In this document: positions 6,971-9,701 of the stretch, piece after piece
How the letters are laid out: each line of letters opens with the position of its first letter
Position numbering within the stretch: position 1 is the stretch's first letter
DNA from: Holosporales bacterium
GTDB lineage: Bacteria; Pseudomonadota; Alphaproteobacteria; BNTO01
Direction of reading: 5' to 3'
DNA: 9,701 nucleotides
NCBI GenBank assembly: GCA_031257945.1
Contig: JAIRNU010000086.1
Coordinates: 1-9,701 of the forward strand
Program-made: the position numbers and the translations under genes
The notes under the pieces: model-generated
Databases searched by the model: none
Told to the model about the DNA's origin: nothing
What the model saw: only the letters and a program-made list of their open reading frames with translations

Positions 6971-8053
6971 CTAGTACAACCGCGTAATTCGTAGTACTCT
7001 TTTTTTTACTTTATGCTTACGCGGCTTCTTAATAATTTGCTTGCGGATATTACGTTTATTCAGCCGGCTTATTTGCGGGCCCGATTGTAATCTGCCTTTT
7101 GTACTAGGTCTACGCTGCTTTGTCCGCTTTTTTGCGGGGGTATGCTTTCTTTTAATAGATTTTCTTTTGTGCATTCGTATTCTAGGCGCAGGCTGTTTCC
7201 CCGCAGCGCTCCCTAGCGTATTACTGTCCGCTATTACGTTTATTTTAGGCAACTGGCCCGTCGATTTGTCCTTATCTTCGTTGCTGCTGTCGTGATTGTT
7301 GCAGCTCTCACTATTGTGAAAGGCATTACGGTGTTGGGAAGTTTCTGTTTCCTCAGCAGCGCGTATTTCCTCCTTCCTTTTGACGATTACCTTAGTTCCA
7401 ATAAGACTTAAAAATTCGCGTCCATCTGCAGTTGCTAACGGTGCGTTTGGCCCTATTTGCGATTGCCCAAATAATTGAGGTTTTGGGGCCGCACTAGACT
7501 TTTTTAAAGAACTCCGGCCCTCTTCATGGGGAGCTAGCTCTATGTCAGTGCTTTTATTTTTAGTAGGAAGGGGCATTTTTGCAGCACCCTGCTCTCGTCC
7601 TTTTTCCTTTATTAGTGGTACGCTCTTCTGCCCATCATTGCTAGCTGCCTCACTATCACTACTATCAGCCCCCATCAAAATATCCGTAGCAGCAAAGGAC
7701 TCTGGCGCGATTGTTGATATATTATCCAACAATATGGTTTTTTTATCGGCCGGCCCCCGTCCTTCCCCGTTGCTTATAGAGATATTTTCGAATTGCGCAG
7801 ACTGGTTTCCTATAAACCCCGCATTTGTCCCTGCCTCTTCCTCCGTCTTTGTTTCCGGCGGGACTTTCGTTGCAGCAATAGCCGCCGCCTCCGTTGCCGG
7901 AGTTTTTTCGAAATCTTTAGGAAGGCTTAACGGAGCCAATGGGATAACGTCAAATTCATCTGGTCCCTTATGCCCCAAGCCTATGATAGACTTAAAGGAT
8001 GCGCATCCAGTCAAAAAAAGGATGCACGAAGAAAAAACAAGACGAAAAGACAA
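6971..8053 (-). CDS. BamF-like (DUF3035) outer-membrane lipoprotein with long linker and polybasic tail
   Basis: The 360-residue precursor starts with a lipoprotein signal ending in lipobox L14-T15-G16-C17. Alanine at +2 predicts sorting to the outer membrane. Mature residues 25-48, GLGHKGPDEFDVIPLAPLSLPKDF, match the N-terminal signature of DUF3035, the alphaproteobacterial BamF family that associates with the Bam complex inserting outer-membrane proteins. The second family block appears at about 194-237 (LFGQS, then a GREFLSLIGTK stretch and EEIRAAEE). In typical members, as I recall them, the two blocks lie close together. Here a low-complexity Ala/Ser/Glu/Lys-rich linker of about 145 residues separates them. 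Residues 291-360 form a tail with 31 Lys/Arg out of 70 and no Asp/Glu. The TTG start at 8053 follows an AGAGGAG Shine-Dalgarno and is the only usable start for the lipobox. BamF assignment is by motif recall; the role of the tail is unknown. Confidence 0.75.
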   Translation of the reverse strand: MSFRLVFSSCILFLTGCASFKSIIGLGHKGPDEFDVIPLAPLSLPKDFEKTPATEAAAIAATKVPPETKTEEEAGTNAGFIGNQSAQFENISISNGEGRGPADKKTILLDNISTIAPESFAATDILMGADSSDSEAASNDGQKSVPLIKEKGREQGAAKMPLPTKNKSTDIELAPHEEGRSSLKKSSAAPKPQLFGQSQIGPNAPLATADGREFLSLIGTKVIVKRKEEIRAAEETETSQHRNAFHNSESCNNHDSSNEDKDKSTGQLPKINVIADSNTLGSAAGKQPAPRIRMHKRKSIKRKHTPAKKRTKQRRPSTKGRLQSGPQISRLNKRNIRKQIIKKPRKHKVKKRVLRITRLY

Positions 8054-8188
8054 AAACTCCTCTTTTTTGCTGCTTTTGCTACTAATGGTAGCACCAATAC
8101 AAAAAAAAGAGCAATACGCCTTACAGGGCGAAATTCTGCTGGCGAGGGGCGACGGGTTCGGCCGTTATCTGTTCAATGAGAGATTCTT

Positions 8189-8216
8189 ACCATATTTCGC
8201 TTTTGCCATTTGTCAG
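8189..8216 (-). promoter_or_regulatory. Putative promoter of the BamF-like gene
   Basis: On the minus strand CTGACA (8211-8216) resembles a -35 box at five of six positions. It is followed after 16 nt by TATGGT (8189-8194), which matches four of six -10 positions. This would leave a 5' leader of about 130 nt before the TTG. The match is modest. Confidence 0.3.
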
Positions 8217-8344
8217 GGGACCTGTCACCAATAATCACTACGTTGCATGTATACCACTGCCCCGCTGATTCTGTAAGTAAAACGTAACGGCTGCTGAGTA
8301 TATTAACTATTATTTCCGTATTTCGGGCAAAAATGGTTGTTTTC

Positions 8345-8373
8345 TTGACGTTTTGTAGGTATACAACTATTAA
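8345..8373 (+). promoter_or_regulatory. Putative sigma-70 promoter of the 8401 gene
   Basis: TTGACG (8345-8350; five of six -35 positions) is separated by the optimal 17 nt from TATTAA (8368-8373; four of six -10 positions). Transcription would start about 20 nt before the ATG, and a GAGAGAG ribosome-binding-like stretch (8393-8399) immediately precedes it. This is the best promoter pair in the window. Confidence 0.5.
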
Positions 8374-8400
8374 TTGTACTAATTTCTATTTAGAGAGAGC

Positions 8401-8796
8401 ATGAATAAAATTTTTACCTTAACCAGTATGCTGGCTTTTTTATGGCATAGCCCACAGTGTGACGCAGGGACGCTTGAACAAATGGTTAATGGAGCAATGC
8501 GTAACCCAAGTCGAACATTAGGAGTAGCCATGCTTTTCGGAATTACTGGAGGGTTCGCCATCTATGAAGGACTGAGGAGCTCTCGTAATTATGACCCAGA
8601 AAAGCGTGACACAATTATATCAGCTGCCGCAGGCTCATTGATATTTGTTGTAGCTGCCGCAGCCCTTTCCTACCGCCTTCGTATTCCTACCCCTTCCGTA
8701 TTCCAACGATTACTGACGTATGGCAAGTTCTGGACCAAGTTGTTGTTGAGAAGCTTGTGTAAATACAAACTAGTCGGGGGCCATAAGGTCCAATAG
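8401..8796 (+). CDS. Small hypothetical secreted protein with two membrane helices
   Basis: This 131-residue protein is not assigned to a family. It has an ATG start, a Shine-Dalgarno-like GAGAGAG and a good promoter. Residues 1-22 form a signal peptide with a C-D-A cleavage motif before G23. A short polar segment follows, then two hydrophobic helices at about 39-58 (containing GVAMLFGITGGFAIYEG) and 72-92 (Ala-rich), separated by a charged loop (59-71, with RSSRNYDPEKRD). The C-terminus (93-131) is basic. Signal peptide plus two helices with a charged loop recalls VirB2/TrbC-type pilins, but the 39-residue basic tail is not typical and no other secretion genes lie nearby, so that is only a topological analogy. 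The neighbours are a divergent lipoprotein and a convergent LRR gene. Confidence 0.65.
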   Translation: MNKIFTLTSMLAFLWHSPQCDAGTLEQMVNGAMRNPSRTLGVAMLFGITGGFAIYEGLRSSRNYDPEKRDTIISAAAGSLIFVVAAAALSYRLRIPTPSVFQRLLTYGKFWTKLLLRSLCKYKLVGGHKVQ

Positions 8797-8816
8797 TGCG
8801 GCTTCTCAACATAATT

Positions 8817-8862
8817 AAGGAAGCAAATAAATATAACGGTGCCAACTTTGGCTCCCTTCCTT
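8817..8862. terminator. Nested inverted repeats after the 8401 gene (possible terminator)
   Basis: AAGGAAG (8817-8823) and CTTCCTT (8856-8862) are exact reverse complements enclosing a tight hairpin GCCAA-CT-TTGGC (8841-8852). The position, between two convergent genes, fits transcription termination from the left. There is no U-tract right after the stem, so the assignment is tentative. Confidence 0.35.
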
Positions 8863-8865
8863 CCA

Positions 8866-8920
8866 GGATTCTCTGAACGTTCAAAGCCTTGTAAAACTAG
8901 GAATTTTTGCTAGAGAATCC
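8866..8920. terminator. 9-bp inverted repeat spanning the end of the LRR gene
   Basis: GGATTCTCT (8866-8874) and AGAGAATCC (8912-8920) are perfect reverse complements, 37 nt apart, with a GAACGTTC palindrome (8875-8882) next to the left arm. The right arm covers the LRR stop codon. It may be a 3'-end structure for the minus-strand gene or a remnant repeat; the long loop makes a simple terminator less likely. Confidence 0.3.
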
Positions 8921-9701
8921 ATTGGAAGTAATACTTTTTGACGTAAGCAAGTATGTCGTAGTTGTGGGTTACCACTATGTCGGGGAATGCCACTTTAAGG
9001 CCATCTACTGTACCTTTATGGGCTATGAATCCACCAATTGCAGTATCAAGCCCTGATAATAGCAGTGGTGCGATTTGTGTAACAACCGCTGCCTTTTGGA
9101 TGATACCGGTGGTGCTACATGCCTCTTTCACGATGCATGCTATTTTATTTCCGATCGCCTCTAACTCAGAAACACAATCTGGGCAATTAAATGTAATTAC
9201 TATACTCTTTAGCAAGTTACATCCTGCGAAGGCTTCCGGCTCAGCCACAGCCACCCCATCAAGGATTAATGTTGATTTCCCGAGTAGTCGTTCCATTTCA
9301 TTCGGTAGCTTGCGCGACTTTAGATTGAAAAAGAGTTTCGAATTAATCTTGTTTAATTTAGAACAATTCCAAAAAGCGCCTCTTCCTACATATTCAAGGC
9401 CATCACCAAGAGTAACACTTCCCAAAGCTGAACAATCTGCGAAAGCGTAAGCTCCAATCTTCTTAGCCCCGGGAATCATTACCTCCGTCAACTTTGCACA
9501 GTCTCGGAAAGCGCAAGCCCCGATCTCCTCAACACAGTCGGGACACGTTACGGAATTCAATCTTGGGCAGCCTTGAAAAGTCCCATCAAGTATTCTTTCT
9601 ATTTGTGAATCATTTAGAATCTCAAGCCGTTCTACTACCGTATTTGGGGTTCCTTCACGTTGAAACATTTCTTTCAACATGTCTGCATTTACGTTAGGCG
9701 C
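8910..9701 (-). CDS. BspA-type leucine-rich-repeat protein, probably cut by the window edge
   Basis: The frame is open to the last base of the window. The first visible ATG (9680) has no Shine-Dalgarno and begins next to repeat-like sequence, so the true N-terminus is probably outside. Numbered from that ATG (256 residues), LRR_5/BspA repeats recur every 22-23 residues with the xAFxxC core: TFQGC (34-38), AFRDC (57-61), AFADC (79-83), AFWNC (102-106) and a more distant AFAGC (150-154), with IG and L-x-x-V/I spacing between them. Such repeats form solenoids that bind proteins and are frequent in surface or effector proteins of host-associated microbes. Residues about 160-256 are not repeats; they include a cysteine-containing stretch, a hydrophobic alanine-rich segment (193-215) and a tyrosine-rich end. 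No signal peptide is visible because the start is missing. The specific function is unknown. Confidence 0.75.
   Translation of the reverse strand, partial: APNVNADMLKEMFQREGTPNTVVERLEILNDSQIERILDGTFQGCPRLNSVTCPDCVEEIGACAFRDCAKLTEVMIPGAKKIGAYAFADCSALGSVTLGDGLEYVGRGAFWNCSKLNKINSKLFFNLKSRKLPNEMERLLGKSTLILDGVAVAEPEAFAGCNLLKSIVITFNCPDCVSELEAIGNKIACIVKEACSTTGIIQKAAVVTQIAPLLLSGLDTAIGGFIAHKGTVDGLKVAFPDIVVTHNYDILAYVKKYYFQWIL

Larger units (their letters stand above)
8054..8400. other. Divergent non-coding region between the lipoprotein and the 8401 gene
   Basis: I see no protein-coding or structural RNA gene in these 347 nt. It holds the putative promoters of both flanking genes, listed separately. 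It also holds an inverted pair TGTATACC (8248-8255) and GGTATACA (8358-8365), the latter inside the rightward promoter spacer, and a small TACAA/TTGTA inverted repeat overlapping the -10 region of the rightward promoter. Confidence 0.5.

Noticed and set aside
7542..8234. A 230-residue open frame on the plus strand
   Set aside because: It lies opposite the BamF-like lipoprotein, whose strand has a lipobox, a Shine-Dalgarno and family motifs. The long antisense frame follows from the lipoprotein's low-complexity codon composition.
1..9701. CRISPR array, tRNA, rRNA or transposase
   Set aside because: No regularly spaced direct repeats, cloverleaf-type sequence or transposase-like protein was found by reading either strand.

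Overview
The window looks like the chromosome of an alphaproteobacterium, most likely a host-associated or intracellular one of the Holosporales/Rickettsiales type. Three things suggest this. A lipoprotein carries the two halves of the DUF3035 (BamF-like) signature, a family known from Alphaproteobacteria. A BspA-type leucine-rich-repeat protein, of a kind common in bacteria that live with eukaryotes, lies at the right edge. The DNA is moderately AT-rich, with loose gene packing and several GTG/TTG starts. The lineage call is inference from gene content; no 16S or other marker is present.

Layout from left to right: (1) a 132-nt imperfect palindrome with perfect 10-bp terminal inverted repeats fills the left edge (1-132); (2) a leader with a stem-loop precedes an unrecognised secreted or polytopic membrane protein (335-976, +); (3) murJ, the lipid II flippase (1239-2843, +); (4) convergent to it, a two-gene putrescine ABC transporter unit potG-potH (4974-2896, -), with neither the second permease potI nor the binding protein potF; (5) divergent from potG, comM/yifB, a Mg-chelatase-like AAA+ helicase (5173-6714, +); (6) a structured 256-nt gap; (7) a BamF-like lipoprotein (8053-6971, -) whose conserved halves are separated by a long low-complexity linker and followed by a 70-residue tail that is about 44% Lys/Arg with no acidic residue; (8) a 347-nt divergent promoter region; (9) a small secreted/two-helix membrane protein (8401-8796, +); (10) convergent to it, the LRR protein (8910 to beyond 9701, -), probably cut by the window edge.

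The recognisable genes are unlinked housekeeping functions: peptidoglycan precursor export (murJ), polyamine import (potGH), DNA branch migration (comM) and outer-membrane assembly (BamF-like). They do not form one pathway. The less ordinary parts are the BamF-like lipoprotein with its polybasic tail, the LRR protein with its non-repeat C-terminal domain, the two orphan membrane proteins and the palindromic element. I see no CRISPR array, rRNA, tRNA, transposase or clear defence system. The evidence does not support a new multi-gene system here.
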